Source: Thermus hydrothermalis (GTDB lineage Bacteria > Deinococcota > Deinococci > Deinococcales > Thermaceae). From it: a DNA stretch of 64,000 nucleotides. The stretch is from the NCBI RefSeq assembly GCF_022760925.1, contig NZ_JAKTNT010000004.1, forward strand, positions 62,001 to 126,000, in the 5' to 3' direction. A program made the translations under genes and the position numbers. The notes beneath the pieces were generated by a model, which made no database searches, was not told the origin of the DNA, and saw only the letters and a program-made list of their open reading frames with translations. This document shows, piece by piece, positions 29,714 through 39,863 of the stretch; the stretch's first letter is position 1, and each line of letters begins with the position of its first letter.

Positions 29714-30622
29714 ATGGTCATCGCCTTCACCGGCGACCCCTTTTTGGCCAAGGAGGCCCTCCTGGAGGAGGCCAGGCTTCGGGGCCTATCCCGCTTCACC
29801 GAGCCCACCCCCGAGGCCCTGGCCGAGGCCCTTTCCCCCGGGCTATTCGGGGGGGCGGGGGCCCTCTTGGACCTAAGGGAGGTGGGCGAGGGGGAGTGGA
29901 AGGCCCTAAAGCCCCTCCTGGAGGGGGTTCCCGAGGGGGTGCCGGTCCTCCTCCTAGACCCCAAGCCGACCCCCGCCCGGGCCGCCTTCTACCGGGGCCG
30001 GGAAAGGCGGGACTTCCCCACCCCCAAGGGCAAGGACCTGGTGCGCCACCTGGAAAACCGGGCCAAGCGGCTTGGCCTAAAGCTGCCCGCCGGGGTGGCC
30101 CAGTACCTGGCGGGCCTCGAGGCCGACCTGGAGGCCTTGGAAAGGGAGCTGGAGAAGCTCGCCCTCCTCACCCCGCCCCTCACCCTGGAAAAGGTGGAAA
30201 GGGTGGTGGCCCTAAAGCCCCCCGTCACGGGGTTTGACCTGGTGCGGGCGGTGCTGGAGGGGAACGCCAAGGAGGCCTTCCGCCGCCTGAAGGCCCTACG
30301 GGAAGAGGGGGAAGAGCCCTTGCGGGTGCTGGGGGCGCTTTCCTGGCAGTTTGCCCTCCTCGCCCGGGCGCACCTCCTCCTCAAGGAGAACCCGAGGCCC
30401 AAGGAGGAGGACCTCCACCGCCTCGAGGCCCACCCCTACGCCGCCAAGAAGGCCCTGGAGTTCGCCCGGACCCTGGAGGAAGGCCTTCTCCGCCAGGCCC
30501 TGGACACCCTGATCCAGGCGGAAAGGCGGGCCAAGGAGGGGAAGGACCCCTGGCTCGCCCTGGAGGGGGCGGTCTTCGCCCTCCTCCATAGCGCCTTGAC
30601 CGGCCGGTCAGCCACGCGGTAG
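29714..30622 (+). CDS. holA: DNA polymerase III delta subunit
   Basis: Clamp-loader subunit that opens the beta sliding clamp. 302 residues. It begins MVIAFTGDPFLAKEALLEEA, followed by an AAA+-like fold with no usable Walker A, then a helical lid and the C-terminal collar region (FDLVRAVLEGNAKEAFRRL, LGALSWQFALLARAHLLL). This agrees with the divergent delta I recall from T. thermophilus. ATG 29714 immediately follows the gcdH TAA with no spacer. Confidence 0.92.
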   Translation: MVIAFTGDPFLAKEALLEEARLRGLSRFTEPTPEALAEALSPGLFGGAGALLDLREVGEGEWKALKPLLEGVPEGVPVLLLDPKPTPARAAFYRGRERRDFPTPKGKDLVRHLENRAKRLGLKLPAGVAQYLAGLEADLEALERELEKLALLTPPLTLEKVERVVALKPPVTGFDLVRAVLEGNAKEAFRRLKALREEGEEPLRVLGALSWQFALLARAHLLLKENPRPKEEDLHRLEAHPYAAKKALEFARTLEEGLLRQALDTLIQAERRAKEGKDPWLALEGAVFALLHSALTGRSATR

Positions 30623-30625
30623 AGT
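30620..30625 (+). promoter_or_regulatory. -10 box, leaderless promoter of tldDE
   Basis: TAGAGT whose first three bases are the TAG stop codon of holA (30620-30622); 6 nt (CTTGCC) then ATG 30632. Confidence 0.65.
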
Positions 30626-30631
30626 CTTGCC

Positions 30632-32026
30632 ATGCTCCCACCCGAACTGGTGGAAGGAGTGCTCCGGCGCGCCTTGAGGGGCGGGGCGGACTTCGCCGAG
30701 GTCTACGCCGAACGCTCCCTGAGGCGGCGCATGCGGGTGCGCTCGGGAAGCTTAGAAGAGGCCCTTTCGGGCCTGGACTACGGGGCGGGTATCCGGCTCT
30801 TCTTCGGCACCCAGGTGGTCTACGCCTACACCAACCACCTCACGAAGGAAGGCCTCCTGGAGGCCTTGGAAACCCTCCTTAGGGCCAGGGGGACCCTAGG
30901 CCAGGTGGACGAGCGGGGCCAGGGGGGCTTGGACTTCCGCAGGCGCGCCCCCCAAGGCCTCCACGCCCCCCAGGTGCCCCTCTCCGCCAAGGACAAGAGC
31001 TACCGCCTGGAACGCCTCCTGGAGGCGGAGGCGGGGGCCCGCATCGCCCCGGAGATCAAGGAGGTGGAGGCGAGCCTCCTGGAGTGGGAGCAGGAGGTCC
31101 TCATCGCCAACACCGAGGGGACCTGGGCGGAGGAAAAGCGGGTCCGAACGCGGCTTCACGTCCTCGCCGTGGCCCAGGACGGGGCCGAGGTCCAGACCGG
31201 GGTGAGCGCCCCCGGGAAGGGCGTGGGCCTGGAGCTCTTTGAGCTCTTTCCCCCCAAGGCGGTGGGGGAGAAGGCGGCCCGCCAGGCCCTCACCAACCTC
31301 CGGGCCAGGCCCGCCCCCGCGGGCACCTTCCCCGTGGTGGTGGGAAATGGCTTCGGCGGGGTCCTCTTCCACGAGGCGGTGGGCCACCTCCTGGAAACCA
31401 CCAGCGTGGCCAAGAAGGCGAGCGTCCTGGCGGACCGGCTTGGGGAAGCGGTGGCGAGCCCCGCCGTCACCTACATAGACGACGGCACCCTGCCCCACGC
31501 CTGGGGCTCCAGCGAGGTGGACGACGAAGGCCGCCCCACGGAGCGCACGGTGCTCATAGAAAAGGGGGTGCTCAAGGCCTATATGGTGGACCGGCTCGGC
31601 CACCTCCTCACCGGCTACCCCATGACGGGCTCGGGCCGCCGCCAGGACTACACCTTCGCCCCCACCTCCCGCATGCGCAACACCTTCATCGCCCCCGGGG
31701 AGGCGGAGGTGGAAGACCTCTTCCAGGGGATTGCCTTCGGCCTCTACGCCAAGGAGATGGGGGGCGGCCAGGTGAAGCCGGGCTCCGGGGAGTACAACTT
31801 CGCCGTGCAGGAGGGGTACATCATCCGCAAGGGCCGCATAGAGGAGGCGGTGCGGGGAGCCATGCTGGTGGGCAAGGGGCCGGAAACCCTCTAGCGGGTG
31901 GTGGCCGTGGCCAAGGACTGGGAGAACGCCCCTGGGATGTGCGGCAGCCTTTCCGGTTTCGTCCCGGTGGAGGTGGGCCAGCCCCACGTCCTGGTCTCGG
32001 AGATGGTGGTGGGAGGACGGGCATGA
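30632..32026 (+). pseudogene. tldD: TldD metalloprotease, interrupted by an in-frame amber codon at codon 421
   Basis: TldD pairs with TldE/PmbA as a cytoplasmic zinc protease that matures small modified peptides and removes unfolded ones. The frame reads from ATG 30632 to TAG at 31892-31894 (420 residues), then continues in frame to TGA at 32024 for 464 codons in all. The post-stop part reads RVVAVAKDWENAPGMCGSLS and ends near PHVLVSEMVVGGRA, clearly the conserved TldD C-terminus. The HExxxH motif HEAVGH is at residues 247-252. Cys437, beyond the stop, aligns with the Cys that I recall as a zinc ligand in E. coli TldD. Causes could be a real nonsense mutation, amber readthrough or a sequencing error. 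TldE overlaps its distal stop (ATGA). Confidence 0.88.
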
Positions 32027-33336
32027 CCCTGGAAGAGGCGAAGCGGTACCTGCTCCGGCGGGCCAAGGAGCTCGGCCTCGAGGCGGAACTCCTTTTCCTG
32101 GAGGACAGGGAGCTTTCCCTGCGGGCCCGGGAAGGCGCCTTGGAGGAGATCAAGGAGGCGCGGCAAGGGGGCTTGGGCCTGAGGGTCCTGGCCCAAGGCC
32201 GGGTGGGGTACGCCTACACGGAGGACCTCTCCCCAAAGGCCTTGGACTGGGCCCTGGAGGAGGCCCGGGAAAACGCCCTCCTCGGGGGAAGACCCGCCCA
32301 CCTGCCCCCGGGGAGGCCCCTGGGGGAGCACGACCTTTTGGGAGAGGGGCTTTCCGCCCCCTTGGAGGCCAAAAAGGAGGCCGCCTTGGCCCTGGACGCC
32401 GCCCTCCGCCAAGACCCCCGCACGAAAGCCCTCGCCTTCGCCGCCTACAGCGAGCGGGAACGCCGCCTCAGCCTGGCCAGCACCTTGGGGGCGGAAGGGG
32501 GCTACCGCACGGGCCTTGCCGCCCTCATGGCGAGCTTCGTCCTGGCCGAAGGGGATAGCCTCAAGCAGGGCTTTGACCTCGCCCCCAGCAAGGAGTTCCA
32601 CGCCCTGGACCCCGGGCGCACCGCCTTGGACTTCCGGGAAAGGACCGCCCGCCTCCTCCACGCCAAACCCTTGAGGACGGGCCGCTACCGGGCTTACCTG
32701 GAGCCCAAGGCCATGGCGAGCCTCCTGGCGGTCTTGGCCCAGGCCCTTTCCGGAAAGAACGCCCTGGAAGGGAAAAGCCGCCTCTTGGGGCGCCTAGGGG
32801 AAAGGGTGGCAAGCCCCCTCGTCACCCTCCTGGACGACCCCACCCTGCCCCAGGGCCTCGCCTCCCGCCCCTTTGACGCCGAGGGCACCCCGGCCAGGCC
32901 CGTGGCCCTCATGGAGGAGGGGGTCTTCCGCACCTTCCTCCACAACACGGAAACCGCCCGGGCCCTGGGTCAGGAGAACACCGGCCACGCCCACCGGGGC
33001 TACCGCTCCGCCCTGGACGTGGCCCCGAGCAACCTCTACCTCAAGCCCCTGGGGAACCTGGCCCTCGAGGAGGGCGTCCTGGTCACGGAGTTCATGGGCC
33101 TCCACGCCGGGGCCAACCCCATCACCCTGGACTTCTCCCTCCAGGCCCTGGGGCTTTGGGTGGAGGAAGGGAAGCCCCAGTACGCCGTGGAGAACTTCGC
33201 CGTAAGCGGCAACCTCCTGGAGCTTTTGCAAGGGATAGAGGCCTTAGGGGCAGCGCTGGAGTGGCTTCCCATGGGGCCAAGCGCCTTTGGTAGCCCCCTG
33301 GTGGCCGTGGCCGAGCTCTCCTTCGCCGGGGCATGA
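32023..33336 (+). CDS. pmbA: TldE/PmbA-family protease partner
   Basis: Non-zinc partner of TldD. 437 residues, MTLEEAKRYLLRRAKELGLE onward, with family motifs such as LGLRVLAQGRVGYAYTEDLS, TGRYRAYLEPKAMASLLAVL, LFHNT-like FLHNTETARALG and GHAHRGYRSALDVAPSNLYL. No HExxxH is present, as expected for TldE. ATG 32023 overlaps the distal tldD stop as ATGA, showing that the full-length tldD frame was the ancestral upstream reading unit. The next gene overlaps its stop by 4 nt. Confidence 0.93.
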   Translation: MTLEEAKRYLLRRAKELGLEAELLFLEDRELSLRAREGALEEIKEARQGGLGLRVLAQGRVGYAYTEDLSPKALDWALEEARENALLGGRPAHLPPGRPLGEHDLLGEGLSAPLEAKKEAALALDAALRQDPRTKALAFAAYSERERRLSLASTLGAEGGYRTGLAALMASFVLAEGDSLKQGFDLAPSKEFHALDPGRTALDFRERTARLLHAKPLRTGRYRAYLEPKAMASLLAVLAQALSGKNALEGKSRLLGRLGERVASPLVTLLDDPTLPQGLASRPFDAEGTPARPVALMEEGVFRTFLHNTETARALGQENTGHAHRGYRSALDVAPSNLYLKPLGNLALEEGVLVTEFMGLHAGANPITLDFSLQALGLWVEEGKPQYAVENFAVSGNLLELLQGIEALGAALEWLPMGPSAFGSPLVAVAELSFAGA

Positions 33337-34271
33337 GGGTCTTCGTCACCCGCACCCTACCGGGAAAGGCCCTGGAACGCCTTCGGGAGCGGGGCCTGAA
33401 GGTGGAGGTCCACGAGGGGCTCTTCCTCCCCCGGGAGGAACTCCTGAGAAAGGTGGAAGGCGTCCACGGCCTCATCCCCACCGTGGAGGACCGCATTGAC
33501 GCCGAGGTCATGGACCGGGCGGGGAAAACCCTCAAGGTCATCGCCTGCTACAGCGTGGGGGTGGACCACGTGGACCTCGAGGCCGCCCGGCAAAGGGGCA
33601 TCCGGGTCACCCACACCCCGGACGTCCTCACCGAGGCCACCGCCGACCTCACCCTCGCCCTCCTCCTCGCCGTGGCCCGGCGGGTGGTGGAGGGGGTGGA
33701 CTACGCCCGGGAGGGCCGGTGGCGGGCCTGGCACCCCGAGCTCCTCCTGGGCCTGGACCTCGAGGGCCTCACCCTGGGCCTGGTGGGGATGGGCCGCATC
33801 GGCCAGGCGGTGGCCAAGAGGGCCCTGGCCTTCGGGATGCGGGTGGTCTACACGAGCCGCACCCCAAAGCCCCTCCCCCACCCCTTCCTTCCCCTGGAAG
33901 ACCTCCTCGCCACCGCGGACATCGTCTCCCTCCATGCCCCCCTTACCCCGGAAACCCACCGCCTCCTCAACCGGGAAAGGCTTTTCGCCATGAAGCCCGG
34001 GAGCATCCTGATCAACACCGCCCGGGGGGGCCTGGTGGACACGGAGGCCCTGGTGGAGGCCCTAAAGGGCCACCTTTTCGGGGCGGGGCTGGACGTCACC
34101 GACCCCGAGCCCCTGCCCCCTGGCCACCCCCTCTACGCCCTCAAAAACGCCGTCATCACCCCCCACATCGGCTCGGCGGGCAGGCGCACAAGGGAGCGCA
34201 TGGCCGAGGTGGCGGTGGAAAACCTGCTTTCGGTCCTGGAAGGCCGCAAGCCGCCAAACCCGGTAGTATGA
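33333..34271 (+). CDS. D-isomer 2-hydroxyacid dehydrogenase (glyoxylate/hydroxypyruvate reductase)
   Basis: NAD(P)H-dependent reduction of glyoxylate or hydroxypyruvate. 312 residues. Rossmann motif LGLVGMGRIGQAVAKRALAF (about 149-168). Substrate/catalytic residues appear in YSVGVDHVDL, INTARGGLVDTEALVEAL (Arg), DVTDPEPLPPGHPL (Glu) and ITPHIGSAGRRTRERM (His). Best match is the GyaR-type subgroup. It overlaps TldE by 4 nt and the permease start by 4 nt (ATGA). Confidence 0.92.
   Translation: MRVFVTRTLPGKALERLRERGLKVEVHEGLFLPREELLRKVEGVHGLIPTVEDRIDAEVMDRAGKTLKVIACYSVGVDHVDLEAARQRGIRVTHTPDVLTEATADLTLALLLAVARRVVEGVDYAREGRWRAWHPELLLGLDLEGLTLGLVGMGRIGQAVAKRALAFGMRVVYTSRTPKPLPHPFLPLEDLLATADIVSLHAPLTPETHRLLNRERLFAMKPGSILINTARGGLVDTEALVEALKGHLFGAGLDVTDPEPLPPGHPLYALKNAVITPHIGSAGRRTRERMAEVAVENLLSVLEGRKPPNPVV
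34264..34269 (+). promoter_or_regulatory. possible -10 box for the TSUP permease
   Basis: TAGTAT, 7 nt (GAGCCCC), then ATG 34277. It competes with the interpretation that ATG 34268, which overlaps the previous stop codon, is used by coupling. Confidence 0.4.
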
Positions 34272-35023
34272 GCCCCATGAGCCTCCTCATCGGTTTCCTG
34301 GGCGGGGCGTTTGGGGGCTTGGTGGGCCTTGGGGGCGGCACGGTGATGATCCCCCTCATGGTGGGCGTCCTCAGGCTTTCCCAACACAAGGCCCACGGCA
34401 CGAGCCTCGTGGCCGTCTTCTTCACCGGGCTGGTGGGGGCCTTCACCTATGGCCTCCAGGGCTCCTTGGACCTCAAAGCCGCCTTTTTCCTGGCCCTCAC
34501 CGCCATCCTCACCGCCCGCCTGGGGGCCCGCTACGCCCACGGCCTCCCGGAGAGGGAGCTCAAGCGGGCCTTCGGTTGGTTTTTGGTGGCCGTGAGCTTC
34601 CTCCTTCTCCTCAGGCCCTACCTGGCCCCCATGGGCCTGGTGCGGGGCGAGGTCTTGGAGGACCTCACCCTCCTCCTGGCGGGGGCCCTCACCGGCTTCC
34701 TCTCGGGAATGATGGGGGTGGGCGGGGGGACCATCATGGTGCCGGCCATGGTCCTCCTCCTGGGCATGCCCCAGCACACCGCCCAAGGGACGAGCCTCCT
34801 CGCCATGGTGCCGGCAAGCCTGGTGGGGGCCTACACCCACCTGCGCCTGGGGAACGTAGAGGAGAAGCTCGCCCTGGGCCTCGTGCCCGGGGTTTTGGTG
34901 GGGACCTTCTTTGGGGGGGAGCTCGCCCACTTCCTGCCCGAAGGGGCCTTGCGGGTGGTCTTCGCCGCCGTCCTCCTCTGGACGGGGTGGCGGTACGTTC
35001 GCCCCTCGGGGGGGCGAAAGTAA
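34268..35023 (+). CDS. TSUP-family (TauE/SafE) anion permease
   Basis: 251 residues from ATG 34268 (ATGA overlap with the dehydrogenase stop) or 248 from ATG 34277, which follows a -10-like TAGTAT. Eight or so transmembrane helices in two repeats each start with a glycine-rich motif: GFLGGAFGGLVGLGGGTVMI and SGMMGVGGGTIMVPAMVL. TSUP proteins move sulfite, sulfonates or organic acids; the neighbouring glyoxylate reductase hints at an organic acid but does not prove it. Confidence 0.88.
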   Translation: MSPMSLLIGFLGGAFGGLVGLGGGTVMIPLMVGVLRLSQHKAHGTSLVAVFFTGLVGAFTYGLQGSLDLKAAFFLALTAILTARLGARYAHGLPERELKRAFGWFLVAVSFLLLLRPYLAPMGLVRGEVLEDLTLLLAGALTGFLSGMMGVGGGTIMVPAMVLLLGMPQHTAQGTSLLAMVPASLVGAYTHLRLGNVEEKLALGLVPGVLVGTFFGGELAHFLPEGALRVVFAAVLLWTGWRYVRPSGGRK

Positions 35024-35087
35024 CCTTTTGCACTATTCGCCACGCTCAAGCCCTTTCACAATAAGGGGTGAAAGGAGGTGGGCAACC

Positions 35088-35417
35088 ATGACGCGCTGGC
35101 AGGACTGGGCCAATCTCGTCCTGGGCGTATGGCTCATCCTCTCGCCGTGGCTTCTCGGCTTTAGCGGTACCCCTGCGGCCATGTGGAACGCCGTCATCGT
35201 GGGGGTGGTGGTGGGGCTTATGGCCCTCATGCACCTGAGGGGCGGCCCCCTGTGGGAGGAGTGGGTTAACGTCCTCTTGGGCGTTTGGCTCATCCTCTCC
35301 CCCTGGATCCTGGGGTTTAGCGGGGAGGCCAACGCCCTGTGGAACGCCCTCATCGTGGGCGTCCTGGTGGGGGCCTTGGCCTTAAGCGTCACCCGGGAAA
35401 AGCCCAAGGCGGCTTAA
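35088..35417 (+). CDS. SPW-repeat membrane protein
   Basis: 109 residues, four hydrophobic helices in two near-identical halves, each with the SPW motif: LILSPWLLGFSG (about 20-31) and LILSPWILGFSG (about 70-81). The pattern W-x(5)-VLGVWLILSPW repeats, so an internal duplication is clear. Function of the SPW family is unknown; likely an inner-membrane protein. AAAGGAGGTG lies 7 nt before ATG 35088. A strong terminator follows. Confidence 0.85.
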   Translation: MTRWQDWANLVLGVWLILSPWLLGFSGTPAAMWNAVIVGVVVGLMALMHLRGGPLWEEWVNVLLGVWLILSPWILGFSGEANALWNALIVGVLVGALALSVTREKPKAA

Positions 35418-35431
35418 GAACTACCCCCCTT

Positions 35432-35462
35432 CCCGCCCAGGACCTCCTGGGCGGGTTTCCCT
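35432..35462 (+). terminator. Rho-independent terminator before the pyr operon
   Basis: CCCGCCCAGG-ACCT-CCTGGGCGGG, a 10-bp stem followed by TTTCCCTT. It isolates the SPW gene from the pyr promoter that starts at once downstream. Confidence 0.9.
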
Positions 35463-35490
35463 TGCGCCCAAAAGGCCCAAGGTGTAAGGT
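35462..35490 (+). promoter_or_regulatory. pyr operon promoter
   Basis: TTGCGC (35462-35467), 17 nt, TAAGGT (35485-35490). The predicted start near 35497 is about 115 nt before the pyrR start codon, the distance I recall being mapped for the Thermus ZO5 pyr operon. Confidence 0.8.
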
Positions 35491-35506
35491 GGGGGTGGCC
35501 TTTAAA

Positions 35507-35530
35507 CCGGTCCAGCGAGGCCGGAAAGGG
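35507..35530 (+). promoter_or_regulatory. PyrR-binding hairpin in the pyr leader
   Basis: CCGG-TCCAGCGAGG-CCGG, followed by AAAGGGGG. The loop closely matches the Bacillus PyrR target (UCCAGAGAGGCU). The hairpin abuts the ribosome-binding site of the leader peptide, so PyrR-UMP bound here would block leader translation. Confidence 0.8.
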
Positions 35531-35536
35531 GGAAAC

Positions 35537-37059
<1,523 letters not shown>

Positions 37060-37063
<4 letters not shown>

Positions 37064-38340
37064 TCCTCATCAAGAACGTGCGGCTTGTGGACGCCCGTGG
37101 GGAGCGGGGCCCTGCGGACGTCCTCATCGGGGAAGGCCGGATCCTCTCCCTGGAGGGCGGGGAGGCCGAGCGGGTCATTGACGGGACGGGCCTCTTCCTG
37201 GCCCCCGGGTTTTTGGACCTCCACGCCCACCTTCGCGAGCCGGGGGAGGAGGTGAAGGAAGAGCTCGCCACGGGGCTCTTGGCGGCGGTCCGGGGCGGGT
37301 ACACCGACGTGGTGAGCATGCCCAACACCAAGCCCCCCGTGGACGCCCCGGAGGCGGTGCGGGCCCTGAAGGAGAAGGCGGAAGCCCTGGGCCTCGCCCG
37401 GCTCCACCCCGCCGCCGCCCTCACCCTGGGGCAGGAGGGGAAGCACCTCGCCCCGGCGGGCCTCCTTAAGGCGGCGGGGGCCGCCCTCCTCACGGACGAT
37501 GGCCGCACCAACGAGGACGCAGGGGTCCTGGCCCTAGGGCTCCTCCAGGCCGCTCCCTTGGGCCTTCCCGTGGCGGTGCATGCGGAGGACGCCACCTTGC
37601 GCCGGGGCGGGGTGATGAACGACGGGGCGCTTGCGGACCTTTTGGGCCTTCCCGGAAACCCCCCGGAAGCCGAGGCGGCCCGGATCGCCCGGGACCTCGA
37701 GGTCCTCCGCTACGCCCTAAGGCGAGGCCAGGCCAGGCCCCACCTCCACATCCAGCACCTCTCCACCCGGCGGGGGCTTGAGCTCGTCCGGGAGGCCAAG
37801 CGGGCCGGGCTTCCCGTGACCGCCGAGGCCACCCCCCACCACCTCACCCTCACGGAGGAGGCCCTAAAGGGCTTTGACCCCCTCTTCAAGGTGGCCCCGC
37901 CCCTCCGGACCAAGGAGGACCAGGAGGCCCTTCTGGAGGGGCTTCTGGACGGCACCCTGGACGCCATCGCCACGGACCACGCCCCCCACACCCCGGCGGA
38001 GAAGGAGATGGACCTCCTGAGGGCTCCCTTTGGCATCCCGAGCCTCGAGGTGGCCTTCCCCCTCCTCTACACCGAGCTCCACCTCAAGCGGGGCTTCCCC
38101 CTCCCCCGGCTGGTGGCCCTCTTCACGGACGGGCCAAGGAGGGTTCTGGGCCTAAAGCCCCTCCACCTGGAGGCGGGAGCGGAGGCGAGCCTTGTCCTCC
38201 TCTCCCCCAAAGAAAAGCCCGTGGACCCCAAGGCCTTCGCCTCCAAGGCCCGCTTCTCCCCTTGGGCGGGGTGGGTCCTCGGGGGGTGGCCCGTCCTCAC
38301 CCTGGTGGCGGGAAGGGTGGCCCACGAGGCGCTAGAATGA
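37060..38340 (+). CDS. pyrC: dihydroorotase
   Basis: Zinc amidohydrolase that closes carbamoyl-aspartate to dihydroorotate. 426 residues, class I type. Metal motif [11 protein letters not shown] (about 48-58); further ligands in [20 protein letters not shown] and the catalytic Asp in [15 protein letters not shown]. It starts within pyrB (ATGA overlap), so pyrB and pyrC are adjacent. The published Thermus ZO5 cluster has an extra gene, bbc, between them, absent here. Confidence 0.95.
38333..38338 (+). promoter_or_regulatory. -10 box of the Uma2-like pseudogene
   Basis: TAGAAT, 6 nt (GAAGGG), then GTG 38345. It overlaps the end of pyrC, whose stop is TGA 38338-38340. Confidence 0.5.
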
Positions 38341-38344
38341 AGGG

Positions 38345-38810
38345 GTGCTGAGGAAGCTTTTGGAGGCGGACGCCATCGGCCTCCGGCTGGAATGGGTGGG
38401 TGGGCTTCCCCTTTGGGAGGCCCAGCCCACTTACCGCCACCAAAAGGCCGTGGACCGGATCCGCCAAAGCATTCGTCCCAAGGAGGGCTCGCCCTGCCCT
38501 TGTATCCACGTGGCCGACGTCTACGTGCGCTTTCCCGATGGCTCCTACAAGCGGCCAGACATCGCCCTTTTCTGCCGGGAGCCCGAGGAGTTGGACGAGG
38601 CCATCACCCTTCTCCCCGAGGCGGTGCGCCGGGGTTACGAGGCCAAGGACCTGGAGATCGGCCCCCGCTTCTACCTTTCAATGGGTCAAGGACGTGGTGG
38701 TCTTTGACCCCTATACCCTCCTCGTCCTCCACCTGCGCCAGGACGGGGCTTTCCGCTACGTTTCCCCCGTGGAGCTGGCGTTGCGCTGCGGCTGCGTCCT
38801 CACCGTCTGA
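38345..38810 (+). pseudogene. Uma2-family (DUF820) endonuclease-like gene, frameshifted
   Basis: Uma2 proteins have a PD-(D/E)XK nuclease fold and occur in many copies in Thermus and cyanobacteria; their function is unclear. The first frame gives 112 family residues (LRLEWVGGLPLWEAQPTY, SYKRPDIALFCREPEELDEA, YEAKDLEIGPRFYLS) and then runs out of family sequence. The rest (VKDVVVFDPYTLLVLHLRQD, ending LALRCGCVLTV) is in another frame. The shift lies at 38681-38684 (ATGG), a net gain of one or loss of two bases. The stretch before GYEAKDLE also looks shorter than usual. The last 55 nt overlap convergent pyrD. Confidence 0.75.
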
Positions 38811-39844
38811 AGCTCTCCCAAAGCTTTAAGCCCTTCCGCCTCCATGAGGGAAAGGAGCCCCTTTAGAAGCCGTCTCGGGAAAAGGGGCCCACCGTACACG
38901 AAGCCCGTGTAGACCTGAAGGAGGCTTGCCCCCGCCCGAAGCCTTTCCCAGGCGTCCTCGGGGGTTTCTATCCCCCCCACGCTCACGAGGGTTAAGCCCG
39001 GGACCTGGGCCAGGTGCTTGAGCACCTCCAGGGCCCGCCCCTTAAGGGGCCTCCCCGAAAGCCCTCCCGCCTCCCGGGCAAGGGGGCTTCGGAGCCCTTC
39101 CCGGCTTAGGGTGGTGTTCACCGCCACCAATCCCTCCAAGCGGTGCTTTAGGGCCAGAGCCGCCACCTGGTCCAAGGCCGCAAAGGAAAGGTCCAGGGCC
39201 ACCTTGAGGAGGAGGGGCTTGGCCGTGGCGGGGCGGAGGCGGGAGAGGAGCTCGTCCAAGAAGGGGCCCTCCTGCAGGGTGCGCAGGCCCGGGGTGTTGG
39301 GGGAACTCACGTTGAGCACGAAGTAGTCCCCGTGGGGCTCCAAGAGGCGAAGGGCCTCCAGGTAGTCCTCCGCCGCCCTTCCCAGGGGGGTTTCCCGGTT
39401 CTTCCCCAGGTTCACCCCCACCGGGAAAGGAAGCCCCCGCGCCCGGAAGGCCTCTAGCCGCTTGGCCGCCTCTAAAGCCCCCTGGTTGTTGAAGCCCATG
39501 CGGTTGATGAGGGCGTGGTCCTCGAGGAGGCGGAAAAGCCTCGGCCTTGGGTTTCCCTCCTGGGGCCTTGGGGTGAGGGTCCCCACCTCGGCGAAGCCAA
39601 AGCCCAAGGCCCACCAGGCTCCCAGGGCGCGAGCGTCCTTGTCCATGCCCGCCGCCAGGCCCAAGGGGTTCGGAAAGGTGAGGCCCAGGGCCTCCACCGT
39701 AAGCCTCGGGTCCTCCACCCGAAGAAGCCTCGCCGGCGCCTCCAAAAGGGGCCCCCTTTCCGACCACCAGGCGAGGGCCTTCAGGGCAACCTCGTGGGCC
39801 GTTTCCGGGTCCAGGGCGAAGAGGAGGCGGTGCATCCTTTCCAT
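38756..39844 (-). CDS. pyrD: dihydroorotate dehydrogenase (quinone), class 2
   Basis: Membrane-associated FMN enzyme that oxidises dihydroorotate to orotate with quinone. 362 residues from ATG 39844. Motifs: NPLGLAAGMDKDARALGAWW, NRMGFNNQGALEAAKRLE, LNVSSPNTPGLRTLQ (the Ser base typical of class 2) and LVSVGGIETPEDAWERLRAG with QVYTGFVYGGP. The N-terminal helices (RLLFALDPETAHEVALKALA) mark the quinone-binding extension. ATG 39835 is an alternative. The last residues (about 15, from RTQPQRN) read into the Uma2 remnant. It completes the pyrimidine set next to pyrRBC. Confidence 0.94.
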   Translation of the reverse strand: MERMHRLLFALDPETAHEVALKALAWWSERGPLLEAPARLLRVEDPRLTVEALGLTFPNPLGLAAGMDKDARALGAWWALGFGFAEVGTLTPRPQEGNPRPRLFRLLEDHALINRMGFNNQGALEAAKRLEAFRARGLPFPVGVNLGKNRETPLGRAAEDYLEALRLLEPHGDYFVLNVSSPNTPGLRTLQEGPFLDELLSRLRPATAKPLLLKVALDLSFAALDQVAALALKHRLEGLVAVNTTLSREGLRSPLAREAGGLSGRPLKGRALEVLKHLAQVPGLTLVSVGGIETPEDAWERLRAGASLLQVYTGFVYGGPLFPRRLLKGLLSLMEAEGLKALGELQTVRTQPQRNASSTGET

Positions 39845-39851
39845 TCTCCGG

Positions 39852-39857
39852 TAGAAT
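39852..39857 (+). promoter_or_regulatory. -10 box, leaderless promoter of the lipoprotein gene
   Basis: TAGAAT, 6 nt (GGCCCC), then GTG 39864. The opposite strand of the same bases (CATTCT) lies 8 nt before the pyrD start, so the two genes may share this promoter segment. Confidence 0.55.
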
Positions 39858-39863
39858 GGCCCC

